Assembly: GCF_034087045.1 (NCBI RefSeq)
Contig: NZ_CP139247.1
Location: 3,312,001 to 3,376,000, forward strand
From: Chitinophaga sancti
Lineage (GTDB): Bacteria; Bacteroidota; Bacteroidia; Chitinophagales; Chitinophagaceae
Reading direction: 5' to 3'
DNA length: 64,000 nucleotides
Shown: in pieces, positions 52,023 to 60,996 of the stretch
How the letters are laid out: each line of letters begins with the position of its first letter
Position numbering within the stretch: the first letter of the stretch is position 1
The notes under the pieces: model-generated
Told to the model about the DNA's origin: nothing
The model's input: only the letters and a program-made list of their open reading frames with translations
Database searches by the model: none
Position numbers and translations under genes: made by a program

Positions 52023-55000
52023 TTAAGGAATAATATCTACTGTCTCTCCCGGTTGCCAGTACTTATCTTCTGGCTGATAATACAGGTAACCCGCACCTGC
52101 CTTACCCTGATAACTTCCCGGTACCTCTACTTTGAGATCCAGCGCTACTTTCTTCGTTTCTTTTGCTTCCATACCTCTCCAATAGAATACGAGGTAGTTG
52201 TCAAATATCTCATAATAGGCTACCTGCTCTTTGTCCATCAATTCTTTCAACTGCCAGGGTTGTAAGGATAATCCCCCGGGAATACCGATTTTTACCACAG
52301 CCATCCCTTGTGCTTCACGACTGGTATTGGTCACATTGATATTCATGCGCAGGGTTTCACCTACTTTCCCGCTGTGTGAACTGAGCATGGTCTGGAATTT
52401 CACTACAGCCTTGTCACTGGTAGGAGGAATGTTGGTAAAATAATCACAGCGGAAAGTGTAAGGTATTCCCTCCGGACCCGCGTATTTCACAGCAAAGTTA
52501 TTCTCTTGATTCAGGTACATCGTAGATACGCTTGCACCCGGTTGAAGAACATGCCCATTCAGCGTAATAGTGCCCTTCTCATCCCCAACTGATTTTTCCA
52601 TATTGCTGTAAGCCACCATTGCTGTCAAGGCCATAATAGTACCTTGTGTAGAGCCAAATCCATAATAACTCTTTTTGGTAAGAATGGTGGAAATCAGTTG
52701 CGCAATCCGCGCCTTACGGGGTGCTGGCTCGCGCATCAATGCCATAGCGTACAGGGACATTGTTTCAACATATAGGGATATGCCTTGTGAACCGACTACA
52801 GTTGTGCGGGCGGTTACCTGGCCGTCTTTGAACAATTTATCCAATCGCTGCATCAGGTCATTAAAATCATCTGTTTTATGCAGGTTGTCTGCCGCCAGTG
52901 CCATGATAGCTAACTGATAGCCATCGTTGCTTGCCTGCGCAGCTTTCAGGGTTGTTGCATATTCTAATGGAATCTGCTTTCCTGCATCTGTTTGTGACAG
53001 CGCATACACAATGTACGCATTGGCAACAGCAGGAGGTACGGCACGGAATTGATCATAGCCTCCCGGAGAGGGTTTGAATGCTCCCTTGCCATCCCGGTGG
53101 TCCAACAGGAACTTTTCTGTCCTGGCCAGCATCGCCTTGTCTACAGGTATAAAATCTTTCATGGCAGTGAATTCCATTAATCCATAGGCAGTGAGTGCCA
53201 CATGTGCAGGAGCAGCTCCAAACCATTCAAACCCATTCTCTGAAGTCTCGAAACTGATCAGTCGGTCGTATCCTCTTTCCAGCATTCCTCTTGCTGTCTT
53301 TTCCAGCTCATCATCCCGTTTGGCGGCATTTTTCAGCAACTGCAAAATGAGGATATTCGGATAGGTGCTGCTGGATGTTTGTTCAAAGCAACCATAGGGC
53401 TCACGCAGCATACTCTTTATACCATCCATGAGTTGTGCACTTACGGTATGTAGTTCAAGTGACATTTCCGGGTTGAAAAATCCCCCCACACCAGAAAAAG
53501 TAAAGGACGTATCCTTTGACTGATTTCCGGAGAAGACCACATGCATAGGGAATGCTTTTTCTTCGACCGTAAATGGCAGGAAGATCGCCTGGTTATTCAC
53601 ATTGATCCGGATATTGCCAGACATGGCATGTTGAGGTTTTACTTCGACATACAACCGGGCATCTCCATTTTTTGTCACAGGTACTTCTTTCAGCGTAGTA
53701 TCGCCATCTACCTCAGGAGGCAATTGGATATGTACACGTGCCACGATGTCACTGAAGCCATAGTTTTTTAACACGATGGGGATCTTCACATTGTCACCTG
53801 CATTGATATAAGGCGGAATTTTGGCATCCACACTCACAGCATCGTGTACGGCATAGGTTTGTTCTGCCCTGCCAATAGCACCATTGTAGCCAATGCCTTC
53901 TGTAATAGCTCTAAAGGTGGTACTGGCATCTGAATTATAAAACTCTACACTGGCTTTACCATTTCTGTCTGTTTGTATGGTAGAATTCCAGTAGATCGTT
54001 TCCCTGAAATCATTTCTTTCATTGGTTTCCGGTGTGAGGTATTTAGGTGCATAGAAAACAGGCACCTGTGTAAAGATCTCATTGAGACCCGGAGTTTTGA
54101 TTTTTTTAAAGGAGTAGTTATACGATTTCCCCAGTGATATGCGAATCCTGTCTGCATACCTTTTATCTTTGGTTGAGATCAATATCACGCCATTTGCACC
54201 CCTGGCACCATATAAAGCTGTGGCGGAGGCATCTTTCAATACAGTGAGCGATTCTATATCATTTGGATTGAACTGGTTGATATCGGTCAGCTCAGTTGGT
54301 ACACCATCCACAATATACAATGGCTGGCTATTCGTGTTTAATGAATTGATGCCACGTATCTGGACCCTGGTTCCGTCTCCGGGATTGCTGGGGGCTGTTG
54401 TAATCTTTATACCTGCTGCTTTCCCATTCAATGCCGACGCTATTGAACCGGGAGTCAGGAGTGTTTCCGCATTTATAATGCTGACAGAGTAGCCTAATGC
54501 CCTGCTTTCCTTCCTGATACCTAATGCTGTTACCACCACCTCATTCAGGGCTTTGCTATCATCTGCCCATTTCAGGTCGTTGATGACCAATGAAGGATAT
54601 GTTGCAACACTTTCTTTCAACCCTGTTTTCAGCGGTTTAAACATGCCCGCTTCCTGTTTATTAAAACCAATACCATTTTGAGAAACATTGATATTGAGTG
54701 TATCTCTATGGTTCTCTGCTTCGCCTATCAGGCAATAATCAGTGCCGGCGTCTACATCAGAGAAAAAGAATTGACCGTTGGCCGGGATCCTTCTCACTAC
54801 ACCGGTATGCCTGCTTAGATTAAACAGGTAAAGTTTACTTTTTACTGGCATGCCTTTACTATCTGTCACCATACCACTCAGGATATTTAATTTATCAGGA
54901 GTGAAAGCAAGCCTGTTACCGTTGTTGACGATATCTGTAAATGCAAAGTAACGGTAACCCTGCGTCAGCATCAGCATATCAAGCGCACTGTCAGCTTTGG

Positions 55001-56474
55001 GTTCATCCTGTTTAAAATATAACTGGGGTTCTTCTACCTTACCGCGTAGTTCACTGCTCATAAGCAACCAGGAAAGAATATGATCCTGCTTGTCATCAGC
55101 CATGGTCCACAGCTTATCGTCAATAACAGTCAGGGACATATTGGCTGGAATAGCCAGGCCTTCGGCATTCGTAGTGGTAAGGGTCATTTTTACTTTTTCC
55201 CTTGGCTGGTAACTGGTTTTGTCTGTCGTGATGTTTACATGCAGCACATTGTATTTATTCAGGAATATCACTCTCTCTGCTACTTTGAGCCGGCGGCTGT
55301 CACGCAGGGTGAACCTGGCAATACCAGTCGGGAAATCTGCCGTATCGATTTTAATTAATTGCGCTCCGCTGTGTATGCTGGCATTGGTCGTGTAATAAAC
55401 ATGTTCCCGCACAGTGGCAGTGAGTGTAATGTCTTCTGCGGCAGTCGAACTTATTTTGGCATACAGTTGTCCATTCTTATGCAGCATGTTGAGTACGATG
55501 CCGGTTGGGGTGGACAACGGTATTGGATATTTTTTACCAGATACGAGTGCGTAATATTTCCTGCCTGCAGCAGGTGTAAAAGGGATACAGCCCATACCTC
55601 CTTGATAACTGGCAAATGTAGCCACCTGCTGGCCTTTGTCATCACTGATCGTACCGTGTACGTCTACAGGTTTGCCATATTCGTTAATTGCTTTGAATGC
55701 TAATATTGTAGGCAGGTTCGCTACAAAAGTGCCTCCTTCCGGCATGAACTGAAGGTCAATGTTATTCAGCACAATAGGGATACTCCTTGAAATAGATTCA
55801 GTAAAACCACTGTTGGTGATCGTTACATTGAGCAACCCGTCATTCGTACTGAGTGATGCAGGTAGTACTGCACTGATGGTGGCCTTGCCGGCGGTATCTG
55901 TTTTGAAATTATCTGCTTTGTACTGCTTACCTTCAATATTGATGGTGAACTGGCCGGTATAATTTCGTAAAGGTTGGTTGTCTGGCGTGCGTACGGAGAA
56001 CTTTGCCCGGATAGTATCGCCCGGCCCATAGCCTTTTTCAGGGAAATCCAGTTTTAGCAGTAACCTAGGGGCGATCACTTTTTGCAGGGTAACAGATTTT
56101 GTAAACCATGTACTGTCTTTTTCATTCTGCATCCAGGTGGTATATGCCTTTATCTTATAAATACCTCCGGGCAGGTCGTCGGTAAATTTATACCCTCCTT
56201 CACAATAACCAATGGTAATAGGGTGTTTCAGTTGGGCAAGGACACTGCCTGCCGGGCTAATGATATCTACATTGAGAATAGTACTGGTCAGTGTCGGTGT
56301 ATTTTTTTGCGCATCTACTACATATGCTTTATAGAAGATTGTTTCTCCCGGTACAAAGTACACATGGTTCGTTTGCAGGTACACTTTTTCTTTGGACGTT
56401 GCATAATCCTGTACCTGTGCCTGTACAGACAGGTGGAACAGGAAAAATATAATGGAGCTTATTATTTTCTTCAT
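52023..56474 (-). CDS. Alpha-2-macroglobulin-like protein with inserted SusC-type TonB plug domain
   Basis: 1483 residues from the ATG at 56474, which begins the signal peptide (MKKIISSIIFFLFHLSVQAQ); the frame goes on to 56585 without signal. MG domains come first (about 25-640). The SusC-type linker LNEVVVTALGIRKESRALGY starts at about 643 and a full plug follows to about 770, with VQIRGINSLNT, PLYIVDGVPT, NPNDIESLTVLKDAS and YGARGANGVILISTK. Then comes the A2M domain (NDFRETIYWNSTIQTDRNGK) and the thioester domain with GCFEQ (1028-1032, C-x-E-Q). There is no barrel. The plug therefore occupies the bait-region place. It starts 4 bp after the plug-less barrel gene. Export and thioester trap of proteases or polymers are inferred. 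Confidence 0.9.
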   Translation of the reverse strand: MKKIISSIIFFLFHLSVQAQVQDYATSKEKVYLQTNHVYFVPGETIFYKAYVVDAQKNTPTLTSTILNVDIISPAGSVLAQLKHPITIGYCEGGYKFTDDLPGGIYKIKAYTTWMQNEKDSTWFTKSVTLQKVIAPRLLLKLDFPEKGYGPGDTIRAKFSVRTPDNQPLRNYTGQFTINIEGKQYKADNFKTDTAGKATISAVLPASLSTNDGLLNVTITNSGFTESISRSIPIVLNNIDLQFMPEGGTFVANLPTILAFKAINEYGKPVDVHGTISDDKGQQVATFASYQGGMGCIPFTPAAGRKYYALVSGKKYPIPLSTPTGIVLNMLHKNGQLYAKISSTAAEDITLTATVREHVYYTTNASIHSGAQLIKIDTADFPTGIARFTLRDSRRLKVAERVIFLNKYNVLHVNITTDKTSYQPREKVKMTLTTTNAEGLAIPANMSLTVIDDKLWTMADDKQDHILSWLLMSSELRGKVEEPQLYFKQDEPKADSALDMLMLTQGYRYFAFTDIVNNGNRLAFTPDKLNILSGMVTDSKGMPVKSKLYLFNLSRHTGVVRRIPANGQFFFSDVDAGTDYCLIGEAENHRDTLNINVSQNGIGFNKQEAGMFKPLKTGLKESVATYPSLVINDLKWADDSKALNEVVVTALGIRKESRALGYSVSIINAETLLTPGSIASALNGKAAGIKITTAPSNPGDGTRVQIRGINSLNTNSQPLYIVDGVPTELTDINQFNPNDIESLTVLKDASATALYGARGANGVILISTKDKRYADRIRISLGKSYNYSFKKIKTPGLNEIFTQVPVFYAPKYLTPETNERNDFRETIYWNSTIQTDRNGKASVEFYNSDASTTFRAITEGIGYNGAIGRAEQTYAVHDAVSVDAKIPPYINAGDNVKIPIVLKNYGFSDIVARVHIQLPPEVDGDTTLKEVPVTKNGDARLYVEVKPQHAMSGNIRINVNNQAIFLPFTVEEKAFPMHVVFSGNQSKDTSFTFSGVGGFFNPEMSLELHTVSAQLMDGIKSMLREPYGCFEQTSSSTYPNILILQLLKNAAKRDDELEKTARGMLERGYDRLISFETSENGFEWFGAAPAHVALTAYGLMEFTAMKDFIPVDKAMLARTEKFLLDHRDGKGAFKPSPGGYDQFRAVPPAVANAYIVYALSQTDAGKQIPLEYATTLKAAQASNDGYQLAIMALAADNLHKTDDFNDLMQRLDKLFKDGQVTARTTVVGSQGISLYVETMSLYAMALMREPAPRKARIAQLISTILTKKSYYGFGSTQGTIMALTAMVAYSNMEKSVGDEKGTITLNGHVLQPGASVSTMYLNQENNFAVKYAGPEGIPYTFRCDYFTNIPPTSDKAVVKFQTMLSSHSGKVGETLRMNINVTNTSREAQGMAVVKIGIPGGLSLQPWQLKELMDKEQVAYYEIFDNYLVFYWRGMEAKETKKVALDLKVEVPGSYQGKAGAGYLYYQPEDKYWQPGETVDIIP

Positions 56475-56478
56475 GGTA

Positions 56479-58899
56479 TCAGAATGAAATGGATGTTTCA
56501 ATACCTGCGTTGGTAGTCGCTGGCAGGTTAAAAAAATCAAGGCCGGTGGTGTTGCCCGGTTCGAGCAATGACTGATCGGGGTCAACGCCTTTGTAAGGTG
56601 TCCAGATCAGCAGGTTGCGCACATATGCCGTTACCTTCAGTTTATTCACATACCCTCTGAAGCTGTGGTCCAGCGAAACGGAGATATTATTGATGCGGAT
56701 AAAATCTGCACGTGCTATATAGTTTTCCGCTACCGGTGTTTGTGGCGTAGTTTCTGATTTTCGTTGTGTGGCAGAGCTGGCAGAGCGTCCGTAATAATCG
56801 AGCATGGCAGCTGTACCATTCCACTTTTCTCCTCCTTTTTTCCACATCCAGCTTAGGTTGAGCGAAAGCGATTTGTAAGAGAGATAATTGCCCATGCCCA
56901 GCATGAAATCCGGGTTCGGATTACCCAATACCCTGAGTTGAGGATCTACAACAGGATTGCCATCTGTGCCCGTCACAATCTGATGATTGGCATCGCGCAG
57001 GTAGGCGCTACCCACAATCACATTGGAAGGGGCGCCTGCTACAATAGCTGTATATACATCACTGAAACCCGCAGTAGGCGTATAGTTATACCCATCGCTC
57101 ACTGATTGAATACGGTTTTTATACGTGCTGAACGAAAGGGTGTTCCGGTAATTGATCGTTTTTCCACCTATCCGGAACCTGTTGCCATGTGCGAGTTGAA
57201 CTTCCAACCCATTGGTAACGTGATCTGCTACATTTTGGAGCAGGATCGTATTGTTACTGATCACAGGCAATACATCATGACGGGTAGCACGTATATAATA
57301 GGATGCATTCAGGTTGAAGGCGCTATAATTAACCTCCAGGTCATTGGACCATTCCCGGTGATAAACAGGTTGTAAACCGGTAAAGCGGCTTGCTTCCATG
57401 ATAGGCAAAAAACCAGTTGCCGTCGTAGTGGAATAATTGAACAGGTTAATAGCTGCTACTGACTGATTGATGGGCAACTCGCTGTTGAAATGATGTAGAT
57501 TTGATGTTAATTTAGCTGAGGACCATTTGCTTCCGATCTTCATTGATTTCTTTGCGCTGAGAGCAGCAAGAGGCAGCCAAAAACTTTGTCTGTTTGCAGT
57601 ATTGGAGATGTATACTTTATTGCCCAGTTCCATGTTGAATTCCCAGTCAGTATAGGTGCGTAATCCTGTATTATAACTTAGAATTGGTTCATGTGTGCTG
57701 CGATTATATTTATATTCCGGCAATAATCCCAGGTACCAGATATCTGTGTGTACATGTGCATAGTTATAGCTCAGGTTAATCCAGGAATATGTCTGCTTAT
57801 ATAGTATCGTCGGCAATTCAAATCTTACATTGCCCCTTGCCTGGAAAGTCAGGTCATTTTGCTGTCTGCGGGTGATATTGCCATTTGTGAACCCGGTAGT
57901 ACCTGGTGCATAAGCTTCTGTACTGGTAGTACGATAGGCCTGAATAGATGGTGTCAGACTATATGAAATCTGTTCCGTGTTATTTTCCAGTTTAAAACTG
58001 GCATTGTGGAATCGTCTGCTATAACCATTATCATGATCCTGTAGTAAAAACAGTGGATTGTCTGCACCTTTGCTATAACTACGCTGCGTATTGCCGATCA
58101 TTGTGCCCTGTGCATTCTGAAAACTCACAGGTGTCAATAGTGAATATTGATACACCCTGTTCAGCAATCTGTTCCTGTTAGCATAGTCAAACCTATCTAC
58201 CCCATAATCATATTTAAGGGTGAGTTTTTTATTATTTATCTCATGACTTAGTGCCAGTCCTCCATGTTGGCGCAGGTTATCATTTTGCCTGATAATACTT
58301 TTATCATTTTCCTGACCGGCTTTTAAGTATAGGTCCCATGGTTTGCCCCTTAACGCGAAATAGCTTACTTTGACAGAGATGTCGTTTGTAACGGTCATGC
58401 CTGTTCTCAGGATACTGTTATTATATACATTGGCGGCCTTTCCGTTGCCGCTGCCTTTCGTCACCAGTTGTCCGTTGTTGTCCCAGGCATAGTTACTGCC
58501 ATCATATTCAAGCGAAGAAATAGCAGGTCCATAACTGAACAGGGTACCTGTTTCCGGACCGATATATTGATTATTGAGTCCCTGGGCGTAATGCTGTTGC
58601 AGGGCGGGAAGACGGTTGGCCTGGCTCAGCGCTGCACTGGTTGTAAAATTGCCTGAAAAGGTGAGGCTTCTGGCCCTGGTGATCACCAATATCTGATTCC
58701 TGCCTACTGTAATCCTGCGCATGGATGCAGGGTCCGAAAGATCTCCCTGCACCTGCACCTGATCTCTGTTGGCACTGCTGTTGGGCAATGAAAAATAAGT
58801 ACGTGGGGTATCCACCTTTTTCACCAGCCGGATATAATCCTCGTTTGTCTGGGCGGTTGATAATATGGGTAGCAATAATAGGAGTAAAAAATATTTCAA
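56479..58899 (-). CDS. SusC-like outer-membrane barrel lacking a plug domain
   Basis: 806 residues with a signal peptide (LLLLLPILSTAQ). After only about 60 residues the sequence runs into barrel strands (FSGNFTTSAALSQANRLPAL), and there is neither carboxypeptidase-like domain nor a plug. Residues 56-77 (DPASMRRITVGRNQILVITR) look like a shrunken version of the plug end DDIESITVLK...GVILITTK. The C-terminal half is ordinary SusC barrel with VLGNPNPDFMLGMGNYLSYK, RADFIRINNISVSLDHSF, VYVRNLLIWTPYKGVDPD-like parts and the aromatic end ISF. The plug is encoded by the next gene. No SusD is near. Confidence 0.88.
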   Translation of the reverse strand: MKYFLLLLLLPILSTAQTNEDYIRLVKKVDTPRTYFSLPNSSANRDQVQVQGDLSDPASMRRITVGRNQILVITRARSLTFSGNFTTSAALSQANRLPALQQHYAQGLNNQYIGPETGTLFSYGPAISSLEYDGSNYAWDNNGQLVTKGSGNGKAANVYNNSILRTGMTVTNDISVKVSYFALRGKPWDLYLKAGQENDKSIIRQNDNLRQHGGLALSHEINNKKLTLKYDYGVDRFDYANRNRLLNRVYQYSLLTPVSFQNAQGTMIGNTQRSYSKGADNPLFLLQDHDNGYSRRFHNASFKLENNTEQISYSLTPSIQAYRTTSTEAYAPGTTGFTNGNITRRQQNDLTFQARGNVRFELPTILYKQTYSWINLSYNYAHVHTDIWYLGLLPEYKYNRSTHEPILSYNTGLRTYTDWEFNMELGNKVYISNTANRQSFWLPLAALSAKKSMKIGSKWSSAKLTSNLHHFNSELPINQSVAAINLFNYSTTTATGFLPIMEASRFTGLQPVYHREWSNDLEVNYSAFNLNASYYIRATRHDVLPVISNNTILLQNVADHVTNGLEVQLAHGNRFRIGGKTINYRNTLSFSTYKNRIQSVSDGYNYTPTAGFSDVYTAIVAGAPSNVIVGSAYLRDANHQIVTGTDGNPVVDPQLRVLGNPNPDFMLGMGNYLSYKSLSLNLSWMWKKGGEKWNGTAAMLDYYGRSASSATQRKSETTPQTPVAENYIARADFIRINNISVSLDHSFRGYVNKLKVTAYVRNLLIWTPYKGVDPDQSLLEPGNTTGLDFFNLPATTNAGIETSISF

Positions 58900-58969
58900 G
58901 GTAGTCAGTTTGGAGGTATGATGCTGAAAAAATCAGAATTGCATAAATGTAGGAAAAAAATTTTCCGCA

Positions 58970-59157
58970 CCTTTTCAGATAGGGGGAAACCTTTTCAGGC
59001 AGAGGTAACACCTTTTCAGATAGGGGAGAAACCTTTTTAAGGTAGAGGTAACACCTTTTCAGACAGTGGGGAAAACCTTTTTAAGGTAGAGGTAACACCT
59101 TTTCAGACAGTGGAGAAAACCTTTTCAGGCAGTGGTAACACCTTTTCCGGTTAGGGC
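58970..59157. repeat. 21-22-bp tandem repeats upstream of the split-receptor operon
   Basis: Units of the form CCTTTTcAGnnAGnGGnnAAAC start at 58970, 58990, 59011, 59032, 59054, 59076, 59098, 59120 and 59141 (last one partial). Lengths are 20-22 bp. Neighbouring units alternate between GGTAACAC and GGnnAAAAC ends, so a 43-bp period is visible too. The array lies 70-260 bp before the barrel start codon, where the promoter is expected. Confidence 0.85.
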
Positions 59158-59192
59158 AAAAAAAAGCTGCCTGTCGGTCGGACAGGCAGCTT
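59155..59192 (-). terminator. Intrinsic terminator of the gene at 59218-60816
   Basis: AAGCTGCCTGTC and GACAGGCAGCTT form a perfect 12-bp stem with a 5-base loop, followed on the minus strand by a run of T. It starts 26 bp after the stop at 59218, so the split-receptor operon downstream needs its own promoter. Confidence 0.85.
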
Positions 59193-59217
59193 GACGCCGG
59201 TTAGGCATTGATTATGA

Positions 59218-60816
59218 TCAGGGCTGTAACCATACTACTCTTACACCTCTGTGATCCGCAGTTTTATCCATTTTCAGGGTAATAAACCTGCCTTTATCAC
59301 TGTCGTAGTCTGATACGCCCATCACCAGCGGGTGGCCATCATCATCCTTATTAATATTTAAACCAAACAGCGGTGCGTAATCCGGCAGCTCATTGTTGGC
59401 ATCGCATATATAATAGTATCCATCTGTGTCTCTCGCATTGTTGAAACCTTCTCCTTTCCCTTTGGCAGCTTTCTTCATGTTGGCTTCTGTATTGTTCATG
59501 GTTACATACACCCTGTCTTTATACTGGAAGCATGTATAACCTCTGTATTGTTCACTTTTGATGAGGGGTTGGGCGCTACGGGATACTCTCTCTGTATTGA
59601 ATGCATTGATTTCCCAGTTACGCAACTCCGCATGTCTTGGTATCACGCAGCTATACGTGGGTTGTCCGTTTACATCAAAAGATGCCACTGCGAGCCAGTC
59701 CTTCACACAGTACAAATAAGAAGCGGCATTGAGTGGTTTTACTTCTTTGCGGGTCAGTTCTTCATAGATAATAGAGAAACCGCCATCGCTGCGTACAAAG
59801 ATGTTCTGTGGCATACCTGTGTACGCTCTGCCTGCAAGGGCCTTTGTCTTCTCATTGGCTTTGGCCGGGAAGATGTCTATTTCCTTATCAGGTGTTTGTC
59901 TGGTAGGATCTACGAAACCAAAGATACCTGCATATTTTTCTTCATCACCAGCTTCTGCATGTGCATAACCGATGAATAAGATTTTTTTGGTAACAGGGTT
60001 ATACCTTACAAGCCCGCTGTCGATCACTTTTTTTACACCGATATTCAGTTTGTCGAGTGTAAGTGTATCGACGGTTTTGGAAAGGGTGGCCATGATGAGC
60101 TGACCTTTTTTATCTCCTACCTGCGTTTGATTGAAGAGGTGTGCGAAGAGACATACTTTCTCATCGCCCAGTACGACCATATCCAGGTAGTTGATATTTT
60201 TATAGCGGGTATCGCTGTTAGCGTAATAGGCTCTTGAAAGCTCCTTGTGGTTACCATTATACCAGATCATTTCCAGGTTGCCGTTTACCGTTTGGTCATT
60301 GTTGTGTAGTACCACCAGCGCATAGTTATCACTGTTTGGATCTTTGCGCACAAAGAAGGAGGTAACAGGGTCGTACTGGGTGATGAATGGCTGAGCTAAG
60401 TAAGCATAACGGTTTGTCATAGCCATTTTCTCATCTCTCTTGATATTGCCGGTATTACCATCGATGACAATGCGGTATAGTACCGGTTGCCTGGATTCGA
60501 CTTCTGAAATAAACAGCACGAGGTCGTTGTTCGTTTCAAATAATGCATTGACACAGCTGCCAAGGAGCGTACCAAAGTTCGTACTCAGGTGAGTCTGTGC
60601 TTTGGGTTTATTGTCATCGTCATAGATGTCTACATACAGCCCATCTCTGCTGGTGATCTGCAGAAAAATGGTATTGCCATTTTTCATGTGCAGAATACGG
60701 GCGTAACCAGAAACCGGTTCTTTGAAAAGAGGGCTTTGGGATACCATCGTTAATTGTGCAGAGGCTGTTATAGCCAACATGATTACGAACTGGATAATCA
60801 GGAAAGATTTCTTCAT
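59218..60816 (-). CDS. Secreted protein of unknown function (532 residues)
   Basis: 532 residues with a signal peptide (MLAITASAQ). No family recognised. The body is a series of beta-rich repeats with regularly placed aromatic residues (ARILHMKNGNTIFLQITSRD, YNGNHKELSRAYY, VRYNPVTKKILFIGYAHAEA), which suggests a beta-propeller, but I cannot name a motif. A Lys/Gly-rich patch (ANMKKAAKGKGEGFNNARD) lies near 455. It is closed by its own terminator. It stands between the glycosidase-like gene (60997) and the split receptor; a functional link is not shown by the sequence. Confidence 0.7.
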   Translation of the reverse strand: MKKSFLIIQFVIMLAITASAQLTMVSQSPLFKEPVSGYARILHMKNGNTIFLQITSRDGLYVDIYDDDNKPKAQTHLSTNFGTLLGSCVNALFETNNDLVLFISEVESRQPVLYRIVIDGNTGNIKRDEKMAMTNRYAYLAQPFITQYDPVTSFFVRKDPNSDNYALVVLHNNDQTVNGNLEMIWYNGNHKELSRAYYANSDTRYKNINYLDMVVLGDEKVCLFAHLFNQTQVGDKKGQLIMATLSKTVDTLTLDKLNIGVKKVIDSGLVRYNPVTKKILFIGYAHAEAGDEEKYAGIFGFVDPTRQTPDKEIDIFPAKANEKTKALAGRAYTGMPQNIFVRSDGGFSIIYEELTRKEVKPLNAASYLYCVKDWLAVASFDVNGQPTYSCVIPRHAELRNWEINAFNTERVSRSAQPLIKSEQYRGYTCFQYKDRVYVTMNNTEANMKKAAKGKGEGFNNARDTDGYYYICDANNELPDYAPLFGLNINKDDDGHPLVMGVSDYDSDKGRFITLKMDKTADHRGVRVVWLQP

Positions 60817-60871
60817 TGTTTCATAGGTATATGACGGGGTAAAGATAGATAGATTTATTTAATATGTGAAT

Positions 60872-60911
60872 AAAAAGGGAATGTCTCAAAACTTCGAGAC
60901 AGCCCCTTTTT
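60872..60911. terminator. Bidirectional hairpin after the glycosidase-like gene
   Basis: AAAAAGGG (60872-60879) pairs with CCCTTTTT (60904-60911), and TGTCTC with GAGACA inside. T runs on both sides. It lies about 85 bp beyond the minus-strand stop at 60997. Confidence 0.65.
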
Positions 60912-60996
60912 ATTCGGGTACATGATGGAGAGAATTTTCATACATGCAATTCTCAGCGCCTTCTGGCAACTAATGGTACATCCCCTTGCTAAAGTG

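Noticed and set aside
56475..56585. Earlier start of the macroglobulin/plug gene
   Set aside because: The extra 37 residues overlap the barrel gene and would bury the clear signal peptide that begins at 56474.
56479..58899. Barrel gene as an ordinary SusC with a plug lost through a frameshift
   Set aside because: A signal peptide directly precedes the barrel, and the DNA upstream holds repeats and a terminator, with no plug-like frame in any phase.
58970..59157. CRISPR array or coding repeat
   Set aside because: Units of 20-22 bp without spacers; lengths vary and break any reading frame.
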